Assembly: GCF_018128065.1 (NCBI RefSeq)
Contig: NZ_CP072360.1
Location: forward strand, 314,501 to 378,500
From: Prevotella melaninogenica
GTDB lineage: Bacteria; Bacteroidota; Bacteroidia; Bacteroidales; Bacteroidaceae
Reading direction: 5' to 3'
DNA length: 64,000 nt
Under the pieces are notes generated by a model. The model did no database searches. It was not told the origin of the DNA and was given only the letters and a program-made list of their open reading frames with translations. Of this stretch, positions 8,488 through 17,280 are shown one piece after another; the first letter of the stretch is position 1, and the number at the start of each line of letters is the position of its first letter. Made by a program: the position numbers and the translations under genes.

Positions 8488-9954
8488 TTAATTAGTAATC
8501 AGCTCATAACAGCCAATGTCTGGCTTACTATCACGCTGCTTACCATCATGATCAGTTGCAAAACGAGGGTCACCGAGGACAAGACCTGCATCAATCGCAG
8601 GATATTTCTCTCCTTTCTCAGCCTTCTTCAAATGAAAATCATACTTCTGTTTGTCACCATCTACCAGCACAAACTGCTTTGAACCACCATCAGGATAATC
8701 CTTACTATTCTCCCAAATGACATCTGTGAAACGTGCTAACAGAGCCGCATCCTTAGGCTTTGGCGTACGAAGAATACAATTATAGAACTGATAGTTGGCT
8801 GTAACACCATCCTTGTTACCGCCCATAAGCACATCATCTGCATATCCCGTCACAAGCGAGTTGACGACGTGGAAAGTCTGAAGTGGATAATCTTTGTTGT
8901 TTATATGGTTGCCAAAGCTCAACGCCGCACCACGATTACTATCGAAAGGATAGAACTGTGCGAAGGTACAATGCGTCAAAGTCACCTCACCACCCACAAA
9001 GGCTGCACAGTCCATCAGCGTGTTAGAGAACTGAGAGTTATAAGCAACAACCTTACTATTTATCGCTTGCAAACCATAGCCTTGACAGTTATGAACAGTA
9101 GAATTGACAAGTGTCAGCTTCGTACGAGCAGTTGTTGCCGTATCGCAAAGAATGCCATTATAAGTCGAATGAATATCCGTATAGGTTAGTACATTATCGT
9201 AACTATCCTTATGGAAACGTACTCCCTGCCACTGACCGCTGACCCTATCGTAAGGAAGATACTTAAACATCTTGTCCAAACGGTCGCCACGCAACGTCAC
9301 AGGATGCTCAGCTGTACCCTCACAACGCAGCGTTCCATACACATCAAGGGCAGCCTTCTGCGAGAAGTAAACGGTTGTTCCAGCTGGAATAGTAAGTGTA
9401 GCACCTGCCTCCACCTTCAATGTATCTTGGAAAACGATAGGTTTCGTACTTGCCAACGTGGTATTCGTTGCAATCTTACGTCCCTTTATCAACTCTGCAT
9501 CCCAGCTATAGACACGTAGGTTCACCTTCTGTTGCACACCACTTTCAAGCGTAAAAACGAGGTTATCTGCTACTTCTTGCGGAGTGGTTGCATTATTAAG
9601 CGGAGACGTCATCTCAACGAATACCTGAATACTATCCTTGTTGCGCACTTCTAATTCACGAACCTGATAGCCATTGGCAGCTGAAAGTTCAACCCCATCT
9701 ACATTCACACGAAAGCCCGTCTGATTACCTTGTGCCAAACGAACATTCGTCAGTCGCAATCCATTACCCGACTTATTATACACCCAGAAAATCTTTGTAG
9801 GTGTCGGAACGTTGGAGAATGTGGTGTCGAGTCGTAGTGTGTCAGTCGAGAAAGAAAGCATATTGCTCCGTGATGTTGTGAAAGTATCATCATCGGAGCA
9901 GGCTGCCATCATCATAATGGCTGACAGTAAAAACAATATAGATAACTTCTTCAT
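8488..9954 (-). CDS. Lipoprotein with right-handed parallel beta-helix
   Basis: A 488-residue predicted lipoprotein: signal peptide MKKLSILFLLSAIMMMAAC with the lipidated cysteine at about residue 19, followed by acidic residues (SDDD). The middle has beta-helix character: a GATLTIPAGTTVYFSQKAAL...GTL segment, then strand-turn repeats (YTDIHSTYNGILC, NSTVHNCQGYGLQAINS, HCTFAQFYPF). The end, DPRF...DSKPDIGCYE, is the familiar terminal motif of Bacteroidetes beta-helix surface proteins. No catalytic residues of a polysaccharide lyase could be assigned, so a structural, adhesive or carbohydrate-binding role is as likely as an enzymatic one. It appears to be transcribed alone; the 60 bp upstream show no clear promoter. 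Confidence 0.8.
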   Translation of the reverse strand: MKKLSILFLLSAIMMMAACSDDDTFTTSRSNMLSFSTDTLRLDTTFSNVPTPTKIFWVYNKSGNGLRLTNVRLAQGNQTGFRVNVDGVELSAANGYQVRELEVRNKDSIQVFVEMTSPLNNATTPQEVADNLVFTLESGVQQKVNLRVYSWDAELIKGRKIATNTTLASTKPIVFQDTLKVEAGATLTIPAGTTVYFSQKAALDVYGTLRCEGTAEHPVTLRGDRLDKMFKYLPYDRVSGQWQGVRFHKDSYDNVLTYTDIHSTYNGILCDTATTARTKLTLVNSTVHNCQGYGLQAINSKVVAYNSQFSNTLMDCAAFVGGEVTLTHCTFAQFYPFDSNRGAALSFGNHINNKDYPLQTFHVVNSLVTGYADDVLMGGNKDGVTANYQFYNCILRTPKPKDAALLARFTDVIWENSKDYPDGGSKQFVLVDGDKQKYDFHLKKAEKGEKYPAIDAGLVLGDPRFATDHDGKQRDSKPDIGCYELITN

Positions 9955-10015
9955 TCTTTTCTTTTTATGTTCTTATCTAACGACTCAAAAGGCTGTTTTA
10001 TTGCCTTTCAACGGT

Positions 10016-10855
10016 TTACTCCAAGTCTACATGCTCAACATTGACTTGCTCATGTAGGAAGATACGTGCCGTTTCTTTGAACTTTTCTGGGTTTTCGGTG
10101 GTGAAATATTTCACTGTCGCATGCTTAGTACAACGAGCATCCATATCGGGATGACGACGAAAATAGTCTTGTAGGCTCTCCGCCACATACTCTCCTTGTG
10201 GTACAATTCGCACGCCACGTGGCACATGCTTTAATATCTTTGGCATAAGGATAGGATAATGCGTGCAGCCAAGAATGAGCGTATCAATCTGTGGGTCGAG
10301 TCGCATGATATGGTCGAGTCGCTTTTTCACGAAATAGTCAGCACCGGGACTGTCTGCCTCATTATTCTCGATGATTGGCACCCAAAGTGGACAAGGAACA
10401 CCCGTTACTTTCACATCATTCCACAGCTTTTGTATTTCGAGGTTATAACTATTGCTCTTGATAGTTCCTTCAGTAGCCAACACGCCCACATGGCGAGAGT
10501 GTGTAAGCCTCCCTATCACCTCTGCCGTAGGACGAATCACACCTAACACACGCCTATCAGGGTCGAGATGGGGCAAGTCATTCTGCTGAATTGTACGGAG
10601 TGCTTTGGCAGAAGCGGTGTTGCAACCTAAGATAACCAATTGGCAACCGAGTTCGAAGAGTTTCATCACAGCCTGACGAGTGAACTGATAAACCACATCA
10701 AAGGAGCGTGAACCATAGGGAGCACGCGCATTATCACCCAAGTAAAGATAATCGTATTCAGGAAGTAGCTGACGAATACCATGCAGGATGGTCAGTCCGC
10801 CATATCCAGAATCGAAGATACCGATAGGTCCTGGCTGTTTAGAATACTTTGTCAT
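10016..10855 (-). CDS. murI: Glutamate racemase
   Basis: A 279-residue enzyme giving D-glutamate for peptidoglycan synthesis. The ATG at 10855 (MTKYSKQPGPIGIFDSGYGG) is preferred; a TTG four codons earlier is possible but unlikely. The N-terminal GIFDSGYGGLT loop and both catalytic cysteines are present, in GCNTAS and GCTHYP, along with YLGDNARAPYG. It lies downstream of the OmpH/BamA/UppS cluster, as in related genomes, about 150 bp after the third chaperone gene. The gap holds a repeat with CCGCAC modules (10905-10977), so coupling to the cluster is uncertain. Confidence 0.96.
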   Translation of the reverse strand: MTKYSKQPGPIGIFDSGYGGLTILHGIRQLLPEYDYLYLGDNARAPYGSRSFDVVYQFTRQAVMKLFELGCQLVILGCNTASAKALRTIQQNDLPHLDPDRRVLGVIRPTAEVIGRLTHSRHVGVLATEGTIKSNSYNLEIQKLWNDVKVTGVPCPLWVPIIENNEADSPGADYFVKKRLDHIMRLDPQIDTLILGCTHYPILMPKILKHVPRGVRIVPQGEYVAESLQDYFRRHPDMDARCTKHATVKYFTTENPEKFKETARIFLHEQVNVEHVDLE

Positions 10856-10904
10856 TAGTCTTTTCAATTACAATTAATCGTTGTCCGATATCACCACGTA
10901 CAGA

Positions 10905-10977
10905 TTGGTGCGGACGCTCCGCACATCCTGTGCGGATGCCTAACACGCTTTGTGCTGAGCATCCGCACCACCCGTGT
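10905..10977. repeat. CCGCAC/GTGC intergenic repeat, locus 1
   Basis: Several short inverted modules (GGTGCGGAC, CTCCGCACATCCTGTGCGGATGC, GAGCATCCGCACC) form alternative hairpins; GCGGATGC and GCATCCGC pair perfectly over 8 bp. Similar modules occur at 40636-40702, 49478-49547 and 61516-61595. Confidence 0.7.
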
Positions 10978-11002
10978 AGAGCCTTCTCTGCGGTAAAGAC
11001 AA

Positions 11003-11518
11003 TTATTTCAAGGCTGTTATCAACGCCTCTGTAACATCCTCTCCCATCGCTGTATTTACGAATGGAACACTGTTATTATCAGTATTCAGGATGAAAGCGT
11101 AACCGCTTTCTTTGCCCATCTGACGTACAGTATTGTTTAACTTTGTGCGAACAGGTGCGTAGATATCCTCTTCTGCCTTCTTCAGCAGCCGTTCAGATTC
11201 CTTACGGAACGCAATGTTGCGCTCCATCAGTTCCTCTAATTCAGCCTGTCGCTTGCGAAGAATAGATGGTTCCAACTTACGCTGTACTTCCAAGAAATCT
11301 TCATATCGGCTATTGAAATCATCAACAGAACGCTTCGTTTCTGCATCATACTTCGCTTTCAGTTCATTAAGACTACGTGTTGCTGTTGCATAGTCTGTCA
11401 TTGCGTGTAACACTTTATCATAGCTAAAGTAAGCAAACTTAAATGCAGGAACACTCTGCTGTGCTACTGCCAAGAGTGGCAAAAGCATGAAAGCAAGGGA
11501 AAAGAATAGCTTTTTCAT
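11003..11518 (-). CDS. OmpH/Skp-family periplasmic chaperone (third of three)
   Basis: A 171-residue protein with a signal peptide (MKKLFFSLAFMLLPLLAVAQ) and the Skp layout: a short beta strand (KFAYFSYDKVLHAM), a long charged alpha-helical hairpin rich in K, E and R (about residues 45-125), then a C-terminal strand region (YAFILNTDNNSVPFVNTAMG). Skp trimers hold unfolded outer-membrane proteins in the periplasm on their way to BamA. It is the most distal of three paralogues downstream of bamA. Sequence between the copies has diverged strongly, so this is an old duplication. Confidence 0.9.
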   Translation of the reverse strand: MKKLFFSLAFMLLPLLAVAQQSVPAFKFAYFSYDKVLHAMTDYATATRSLNELKAKYDAETKRSVDDFNSRYEDFLEVQRKLEPSILRKRQAELEELMERNIAFRKESERLLKKAEEDIYAPVRTKLNNTVRQMGKESGYAFILNTDNNSVPFVNTAMGEDVTEALITALK

Positions 11519-11776
11519 TATTTCTTTTATTATCTCTACAATATAAAAACAAAAATGAGATCATCGCAAGAACATATATCCGTGCGGTGACCTCACCCTT
11601 TTATCTCCTCAGAAACAGTGTTAGTTCGTTGATTGGAAAAGCTCTTTTCCTACTCAATCAACAGATAGGATGATTAGGAATGCTATGATAACCAGTTAGG
11701 CTAATTACGCAAGAAAAGCTTAACTCCACGCTAACTTAAGGAGAATCGACCACGGGGCAAAGGCACCCGCAATATT

Positions 11777-12280
11777 TTACTTCATCTTAGCCAACTGAGC
11801 CTTTACCTCTGCAGTGATATCCTTGCTGAGTGCCTCGTTGATATACAATGGCTGACCAGCAGCCTTCTCCATGATGTAAACGTAGTTACCTGCCTTTGCA
11901 ACAGCTGCGATAGCGTTACGAACCTTCTCAAGGACAGGACCGAGCTGCTTCTGCTGTTCCTCGTTGAAAGCCTTCTGGTTGTCCTGAGCTGTCTGCTGAA
12001 TCTTGCTGTACATATCCTGCAAGTTCTTCTCTGTCTCAGCCTGCTTTGTAGCGTTCATAGTGCTCTTAGACTTGTCGTATGCCTCTGCCTGACGCTGCAA
12101 TTCTGCCTGCATGTCTTCGAGCTGCTTCTGATACTCCTTACCCTTAGCCTCCAACTTACTCTGAACAGCTGTAGCCTCTGGGAGTGACTGGAGGAGAGCC
12201 TGTGAGTCAAGGTGGCCAAACTTCTGTGCGAACAATGTCATTGGTGCACAGAGCATCAACATCAAAAATAACTTTTTCAT
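11777..12280 (-). CDS. OmpH/Skp-family periplasmic chaperone (second of three)
   Basis: A 167-residue protein beginning with a signal peptide (MKKLFLMLMLCAPMTLFAQ). The core strand KFGHLDSQALLQSLPEA is followed by a long helical hairpin very rich in K, E and Q (residues 40-120) and the C-terminal NYVYIMEKAAGQPLYINEAL, all typical of OmpH/Skp. It lies about 140 bp after the upstream paralogue, separated from it by an 18-bp tandem repeat, and 258 bp before the third. Function is inferred from the family and from the bamA neighbourhood. Confidence 0.92.
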   Translation of the reverse strand: MKKLFLMLMLCAPMTLFAQKFGHLDSQALLQSLPEATAVQSKLEAKGKEYQKQLEDMQAELQRQAEAYDKSKSTMNATKQAETEKNLQDMYSKIQQTAQDNQKAFNEEQQKQLGPVLEKVRNAIAAVAKAGNYVYIMEKAAGQPLYINEALSKDITAEVKAQLAKMK

Positions 12281-12344
12281 TTCTTTTTATTGTTTAATTG
12301 TTTATTATTTTGCTTTTTATCTGCGGTGATAGTATTCCTAGGGT

Positions 12345-12399
12345 CCCTAGGACTACTAGGTTAGCTAGGACTACTAGGGTGTCTAGGACTGCTAGGATA
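12345..12399. repeat. 18-bp tandem repeat between chaperone genes
   Basis: Three 18-bp units of the form (n)CTAGGACTACTAGG(n) follow one another. Each unit is itself partly palindromic (CCTAG...CTAGG), so RNA from it could fold. It lies between two OmpH/Skp genes of one apparent operon. Confidence 0.7.
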
Positions 12400-12419
12400 T
12401 CCAGCTTCTTCCAAATTCC

Positions 12420-12965
12420 TTACTGATAAGAATATCCCAACTTCTGCAGCACCTCATTACTGATATCCACCTTTGGCGAACCATAGATAATACCAGCTGC
12501 ATTACTTGAACGGTCAATAACCAAACTATAACCACGCTGGTCAGAGATATCCTTTACAGCATTGTAAATCTCATCTTGTATAGGAGTAACCAAGCTGGTA
12601 CGCTTCTTAAAAAGCTCGCCTTCTGGACCAAAGTACTTACGCTTGAGGTCAGACGCCTGCTTTTCTTTTGCAAGGATAGCCTCTTGCTTTTTCTTCTTCT
12701 GGTCTTGCGAAAGGAAGACAACCTCGTTTTGATAGTTCTTATACATTGTTGAAGCCTCTGTGTTGAGTGCCTCAACCTCAGCCTGCCACTTCTTACTTAC
12801 CTGATTTAACTGCTCATTTGCACGCTCGTAAGCTGGCACATTCTTGAGGATATACTCCATATCAATCAGCGCAAACTTCTGTGCAGAAGCTGTCAAAGGT
12901 AAAAGAGTAAAAAGGTAAAGAGGTAAAACGTATCGCAATACACTCTTAAAAATATTCTTCTTCAT
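12420..12965 (-). CDS. OmpH/Skp-family periplasmic chaperone (first of three)
   Basis: A 181-residue protein if started at ATG 12965 (MKKNIFKSVLRYVLPLYLFT), which gives a normal signal peptide ending in SAQ. The frame continues upstream to a TTG, but that N terminus is encoded in low-complexity AATTC-type DNA. The Skp plan is visible: KFALIDMEYILKNVPAYERA, a long charged helical region (WQAEVEALNTEASTMYKNYQ and on) and the C-terminal YSLVIDRSSNAAGIIYGSPK. It lies directly downstream of bamA, the usual place of the principal chaperone gene. Confidence 0.92.
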   Translation of the reverse strand: MKKNIFKSVLRYVLPLYLFTLLPLTASAQKFALIDMEYILKNVPAYERANEQLNQVSKKWQAEVEALNTEASTMYKNYQNEVVFLSQDQKKKKQEAILAKEKQASDLKRKYFGPEGELFKKRTSLVTPIQDEIYNAVKDISDQRGYSLVIDRSSNAAGIIYGSPKVDISNEVLQKLGYSYQ

Positions 12966-13080
12966 CTCTTTTAATTCAAAATTCAAAATTCATAATTCAC
13001 AATTATGATTACCGATACTCACTTAATTTATTGCTGCAAGCAACTCATTCACTCGTCAACTTGTCAACTCGTCAACTAAA

Positions 13081-15696
13081 CTAAAACTCCTGTCCAAGGA
13101 TGAAGTGGAACTGGCTGCCACCCTTTGTACCAAATACCTTATCGAATCCATAAGCCCAGTCGATACCCATCATACCCACCATTGGGAGGAAGATACGAAC
13201 GCCAAGACCAGCAGAACGTTTCATATCAAATGGATTGAACTTACTTGTCTCTGTCCATGCGTTACCAGCCTCAACGAATCCAAGACCATAAATGGTTGTA
13301 TTACCCAAGAGGAATGGATAACGAAGCTCCAATGACATACGAGTATAAGCATAACCCTCAGCACCGTATGGAGTAAGTGAACCATTCTCATAACCACGAA
13401 GACCGATTGTCTCCTCAGCGTAACCAGTAGAGTATCCACTCATACCATCACCACCCATGTAGTAGGTTTCAAACGGACTTTTCTTGTTTTTATTGTAGCT
13501 ACCCAACAATCCGAGTTCAACACGAGTCATCAAAACAAAACATTTCTGACCACTTGTGAGGGCTGTAAAGGTACGAGCCTTGAACTTCCACTTATGATAT
13601 TCAACCCAACGATATTTCTCCTGTTGCTCCTGTGAGTAGGTAGGAGAGTTGCGGTCGGTTGCCAAGTGTGCGTAGTCCTTACCATCCCACTTAGACCAAG
13701 GTGGAGTGATTGTCAATGATACTGAGAAGTCAGAACCACGACGTGGGAAGAGTTGGTTGTCTGTTGACGTACGATTAAGCGTGATATTAAGGTTCAAGTT
13801 GTTTGCTGAACCATTTGACATAATGAAGTAACGCCAGTTACGCAACATGTAACGCTGATACTGCAACTGGAGTGACAAAGTGAAATAGTCATCAGGCCAG
13901 TTAAGACGTTTACCCCAACCAGCATAGATACTGAAGAGTTTTACGTACTTGTTCGGGTCATAATAATTCTCGTAACTGTTGTAATTGTAGTTACCATAAC
14001 CGTAACGATAGTTGTTATAGTTATTCAAGTAACCACTGTTATAATAGTTACTTGATACGTCCGTCTGCTTTGAGAAAGACATACCCACATTGAATTGGAT
14101 AGGACGTTTACCTCCCAACCAGTTGGTTGAGTACTGAGCATTGTATGACTGGTAGTAAGTACCGTTAGTCTGTGCGCCCAATGAGAGTGTCTCACCATCA
14201 CCGATAGGCATAATACCACGATGTTCGCGGTTCCTATGGAAAAGGTTTGCCATTGAGAAGTTATTCAACTTCAAACCGACACGACCGATAACACCCGTCT
14301 GACCCCAACCAAGTGAAAGTTCAACCTGGTCGTTTGATTTCTGCTTGAGGTTATAATTGATGTCAACAGTTCCGTCCTCATAGTTTGGCTCTGGTACTGG
14401 GTTAATAGCCTCTGGGTCGAAGTGTCCCATAGAAGCCAACTCACGTGCAGAACGCTGGAGTGCCTCCTTAGAGAAGAGGTCGCCTGGCTTTGTACGCAAC
14501 TCACGACGTACAACATTCTCGTAAAGACGGTCGTTACCATTAATCTTCACACGGTTAATATGTGCCTGCTGCCCTTCAACGATACGCATCTCAAGGTCGA
14601 TAGAGTCGCCGACAATATTTACCTCTGTTGGTTGCAAGTTATAGAAGAGGTAACCATTGTTCCAATAAGCATTGCCCACAGCATCCTCATCCTGTGAAAG
14701 ACGCTTGTTCAAATAGGTCTGGTTGTACACGTCACCTTTCTTCATATCAAGCAAACGAGACAGATAGTCGGTTGAGTAAACAGTATTACCTACCCATTTG
14801 ATATTACGGATATAATACTTCTTACCCTCATCAACCTTTACATAGATATTAACATGCTTTGGATCAACGTTCCAAACGCTATCCTTCAAAATCATAGCAT
14901 CACGGTATCCATGCTCATTGTACTTCGTGATAAGATTCTTCTTATCCTCTGCCCAACGCTCTGGTGTAAACTTCTTCGACTTTAAGATATTAGAAAGCTT
15001 GCCTGCCTCATGGGTCTTAGCAAAGGCACCCTTGCTAAACATGGTTCCCTTAATCTTCTTATCGCCCAATTGGTTGTCGCCATCAATGATGATAGAGCGC
15101 ACCTTCATTTTCTCCTTCTTATCTACATCGATATCAAGGATGACCTGATTCTTTGCTGCAACATCGTCACGCTGACGGATAAAGACCTCAGCATTCTTAT
15201 AACCCTTGTCTTCAAAGTACTTCTTTGCAAGTATTTTCGCACGGTCAAGCATATTAGGCGTAATCTGTCCACCCTTCAAAAGACCGAGTTTCTTCTCCAT
15301 ATCCTCACGTTCAGTCTTCTTCAAACCATTATAGTTGATGGTTGAGATACGAGGACGTGGTGTGAGGTGTATCTTTAGATAGATATCATCTCCTACGATA
15401 GAGTCAGCAGTAATGGATACATCAGAAAAGAGTCCGTGCTTCCAATAACGCTTCACAGCATCAGTAACAGCTGTACCTGGAACCTCTAACTCTTGTCCAA
15501 CACTGAGTCCAGAGATACCTGTGAGGACATAATCCTCATAGCCATCAATACCAGTAACAGCCAGTCCTGCTAACTTGTAAGTCTTAGGAGTACCTGAATA
15601 AGTGATGTCTGGGTTTACAATCTTCTGCTGTGCACTCGCCACAAGCGAAACTCCGGAGAATGCAAGGAGCATCAACACCTTATTTATTTTAGTCAT
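13081..15696 (-). CDS. bamA: Outer-membrane assembly factor BamA (Omp85)
   Basis: An 871-residue protein with a signal peptide (to about residue 22), five POTRA-like repeats over roughly residues 35-430, and a 16-strand barrel at the C terminus ending with an aromatic residue (QFHFILGQEF). The barrel carries the conserved RGY/RGYE-type segment (IGLRGYENGS). It inserts beta-barrel proteins into the outer membrane. An unusual feature is a tyrosine- and asparagine-rich stretch at about residues 550-585 (NSGYLNNYNNYRYGYGNYNY and on), probably an extracellular loop. It lies 12 bp after uppS and ahead of the three chaperone genes, an arrangement conserved in Bacteroidales. Confidence 0.96.
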   Translation of the reverse strand: MTKINKVLMLLAFSGVSLVASAQQKIVNPDITYSGTPKTYKLAGLAVTGIDGYEDYVLTGISGLSVGQELEVPGTAVTDAVKRYWKHGLFSDVSITADSIVGDDIYLKIHLTPRPRISTINYNGLKKTEREDMEKKLGLLKGGQITPNMLDRAKILAKKYFEDKGYKNAEVFIRQRDDVAAKNQVILDIDVDKKEKMKVRSIIIDGDNQLGDKKIKGTMFSKGAFAKTHEAGKLSNILKSKKFTPERWAEDKKNLITKYNEHGYRDAMILKDSVWNVDPKHVNIYVKVDEGKKYYIRNIKWVGNTVYSTDYLSRLLDMKKGDVYNQTYLNKRLSQDEDAVGNAYWNNGYLFYNLQPTEVNIVGDSIDLEMRIVEGQQAHINRVKINGNDRLYENVVRRELRTKPGDLFSKEALQRSARELASMGHFDPEAINPVPEPNYEDGTVDINYNLKQKSNDQVELSLGWGQTGVIGRVGLKLNNFSMANLFHRNREHRGIMPIGDGETLSLGAQTNGTYYQSYNAQYSTNWLGGKRPIQFNVGMSFSKQTDVSSNYYNSGYLNNYNNYRYGYGNYNYNSYENYYDPNKYVKLFSIYAGWGKRLNWPDDYFTLSLQLQYQRYMLRNWRYFIMSNGSANNLNLNITLNRTSTDNQLFPRRGSDFSVSLTITPPWSKWDGKDYAHLATDRNSPTYSQEQQEKYRWVEYHKWKFKARTFTALTSGQKCFVLMTRVELGLLGSYNKNKKSPFETYYMGGDGMSGYSTGYAEETIGLRGYENGSLTPYGAEGYAYTRMSLELRYPFLLGNTTIYGLGFVEAGNAWTETSKFNPFDMKRSAGLGVRIFLPMVGMMGIDWAYGFDKVFGTKGGSQFHFILGQEF

Positions 15697-15708
15697 CTAT
15701 TGCGTAAC

Positions 15709-16461
15709 TTAATTGTTTTCTTTTTCTTCTACTTGTTTCTCAGTCTTTCCAAAGCGACGCTGTCTGCTCTGGAAACTCGCTATGGCTTTCTGCAAATCCT
15801 GTTCATTGAAGTCAGGCCAATAGGTATCACAGAAGTATAGCTCAGAGTAAGCTATCTGCCATAAGAGATAATTGGAGATGCGAAGCTCACCACCCGTTCT
15901 TATCAAGAGGTCTGGGTCGGGCATAAAGTTTGTTTCCAAATGCTCGCTAATCATCTCTTCTGTAATCGTTTCGGGACGCAGTGGCTCAGTGCTATTTGCC
16001 TGATGTTCTGCAACGATCTCCCTCAACGCTTTTGTTATCTCCCAACGTGCACTGTAGCTAAGTGCTACAACCATCGTCATTGCAGAGTTCTTTGCGGTAT
16101 GCTCTTCCGTCTCACGCAGCTTCTTCTGCACCTCTTTTGGCAGACGAGCCATATCGCCAATAACGCGGAAACGCACATTATTCTTCATAAAGATTTCATC
16201 TTCCAAAGACGTAAGCACAAGCCCCATCAATGCAGCAATCTCATCCGTAGGACGATTCCAGTTCTCTGTTGAGAAAGTATAGAGCGTGAGAAACTTCACA
16301 CCCAATCGTACACATTCTGATGTTATGCGACGAACGGTATCTACTCCTGCTTGATGTCCGTAGGAGCGTGGCTTATTGCGTTCGGTTGCCCAACGTCCAT
16401 TACCATCCATTGTGATGGCAATATGCTGGGGTATTCGTGTCATATCTAATTCTTCTGCCAT
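15709..16461 (-). CDS. uppS: Isoprenyl transferase (undecaprenyl diphosphate synthase)
   Basis: The cis-prenyltransferase that makes the C55 carrier lipid for peptidoglycan and surface glycans. From the ATG at 16461 ([20 protein letters not shown]) it is 250 residues, the usual size; the longer frame from 16503 adds a weak N terminus. Family motifs are intact: [13 protein letters not shown] with the catalytic Asp, [25 protein letters not shown], and the C-terminal [20 protein letters not shown]. It stands between the PorG-like gene and bamA. Confidence 0.96.
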   Translation of the reverse strand: MAEELDMTRIPQHIAITMDGNGRWATERNKPRSYGHQAGVDTVRRITSECVRLGVKFLTLYTFSTENWNRPTDEIAALMGLVLTSLEDEIFMKNNVRFRVIGDMARLPKEVQKKLRETEEHTAKNSAMTMVVALSYSARWEITKALREIVAEHQANSTEPLRPETITEEMISEHLETNFMPDPDLLIRTGGELRISNYLLWQIAYSELYFCDTYWPDFNEQDLQKAIASFQSRQRRFGKTEKQVEEKENN

Positions 16462-16559
16462 ATCTTTTGAAGAGATAAACCTATGTTTTGTGTTGTACAG
16501 CACATACGTCTGTACATTTCAGACATTACCTTATATAATAAGGTCGGAACTTCTATCCC

Positions 16560-17252
16560 TTACTCGTCCTCGTTATGACAAGTCTTACACTTTGCCATGA
16601 AACTATAAGAGAACGTCAGTTGCAGGGTTGAATAGCTATCTGTATTCTTAAAGAGTCCACTACTCTTAATGCCGTAGGGGTCTTTCTGACCGTCTAACTC
16701 ATCGCTCAACGAGAAGTGTAACGCCCATTCCAATCCTACGTTCATACGTTCATTCATCTTATACTTCACACCCAATCCAATTGGAAGATTAGCTGTGAGC
16801 GCCGACTTACGGTCGCCACCCTTGATATTAACATAGGTGGCACCCAATCCTATTGTCACGTATGGGGACAAACGCTGTGCACCACGATAGTCACGACCTG
16901 TACCGTATGGCAGGAAGTTATATTCGTATGCAAAGCCCACGTCAACCAATGAGTTGTCAAATGTATAAGGAGCTGAAGCAAAACGTGGATAGTAAGTCTT
17001 GACATCAGCCGACGAACCTTTCATCTTTCCAAACGATACGTTCATCTTTAATCCCATATAGGGACTGAGATTATATCTTGCTAAAACCGTTCCCATCGGC
17101 TGCAAATCCTTCAGCAACGACTCATTGAAGTCGCCTAAGTAACCCATCATACCGACACCAGCACCAATCTCCATCTTATATTCTGGGTCAGACTGCGCCA
17201 AGAGTGGCGTAGCTGCAAGGAAGAGCAGAAGGTTGATGACGATACATTTCAT
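16560..17252 (-). CDS. porG: DUF6089 outer-membrane beta-barrel protein, PorG-like
   Basis: A 230-residue protein with signal peptide (ending LLAQ) followed by an eight-strand type barrel pattern: EIGAGVGMMGYLGDFNES, LARYNLSPYMGLKMNVSFG, a long FASAPYTFDNSLVDVGFAYEYN region, YVTIGLGATYVNI and WALHFSLSDELDG. In Porphyromonas gingivalis the gene in the same place (before uppS and bamA) is porG, an outer-membrane component of the type IX secretion system, so the assignment rests on family and synteny. A CxxCH-like sequence (CKTCH) stands five residues from the C terminus, which may be chance. Probably the first gene of the uppS-bamA-ompH unit. Confidence 0.8.
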   Translation of the reverse strand: MKCIVINLLLFLAATPLLAQSDPEYKMEIGAGVGMMGYLGDFNESLLKDLQPMGTVLARYNLSPYMGLKMNVSFGKMKGSSADVKTYYPRFASAPYTFDNSLVDVGFAYEYNFLPYGTGRDYRGAQRLSPYVTIGLGATYVNIKGGDRKSALTANLPIGLGVKYKMNERMNVGLEWALHFSLSDELDGQKDPYGIKSSGLFKNTDSYSTLQLTFSYSFMAKCKTCHNEDE

Positions 17253-17280
17253 TGTTACTCAATATTTATTTATCGTTTTC

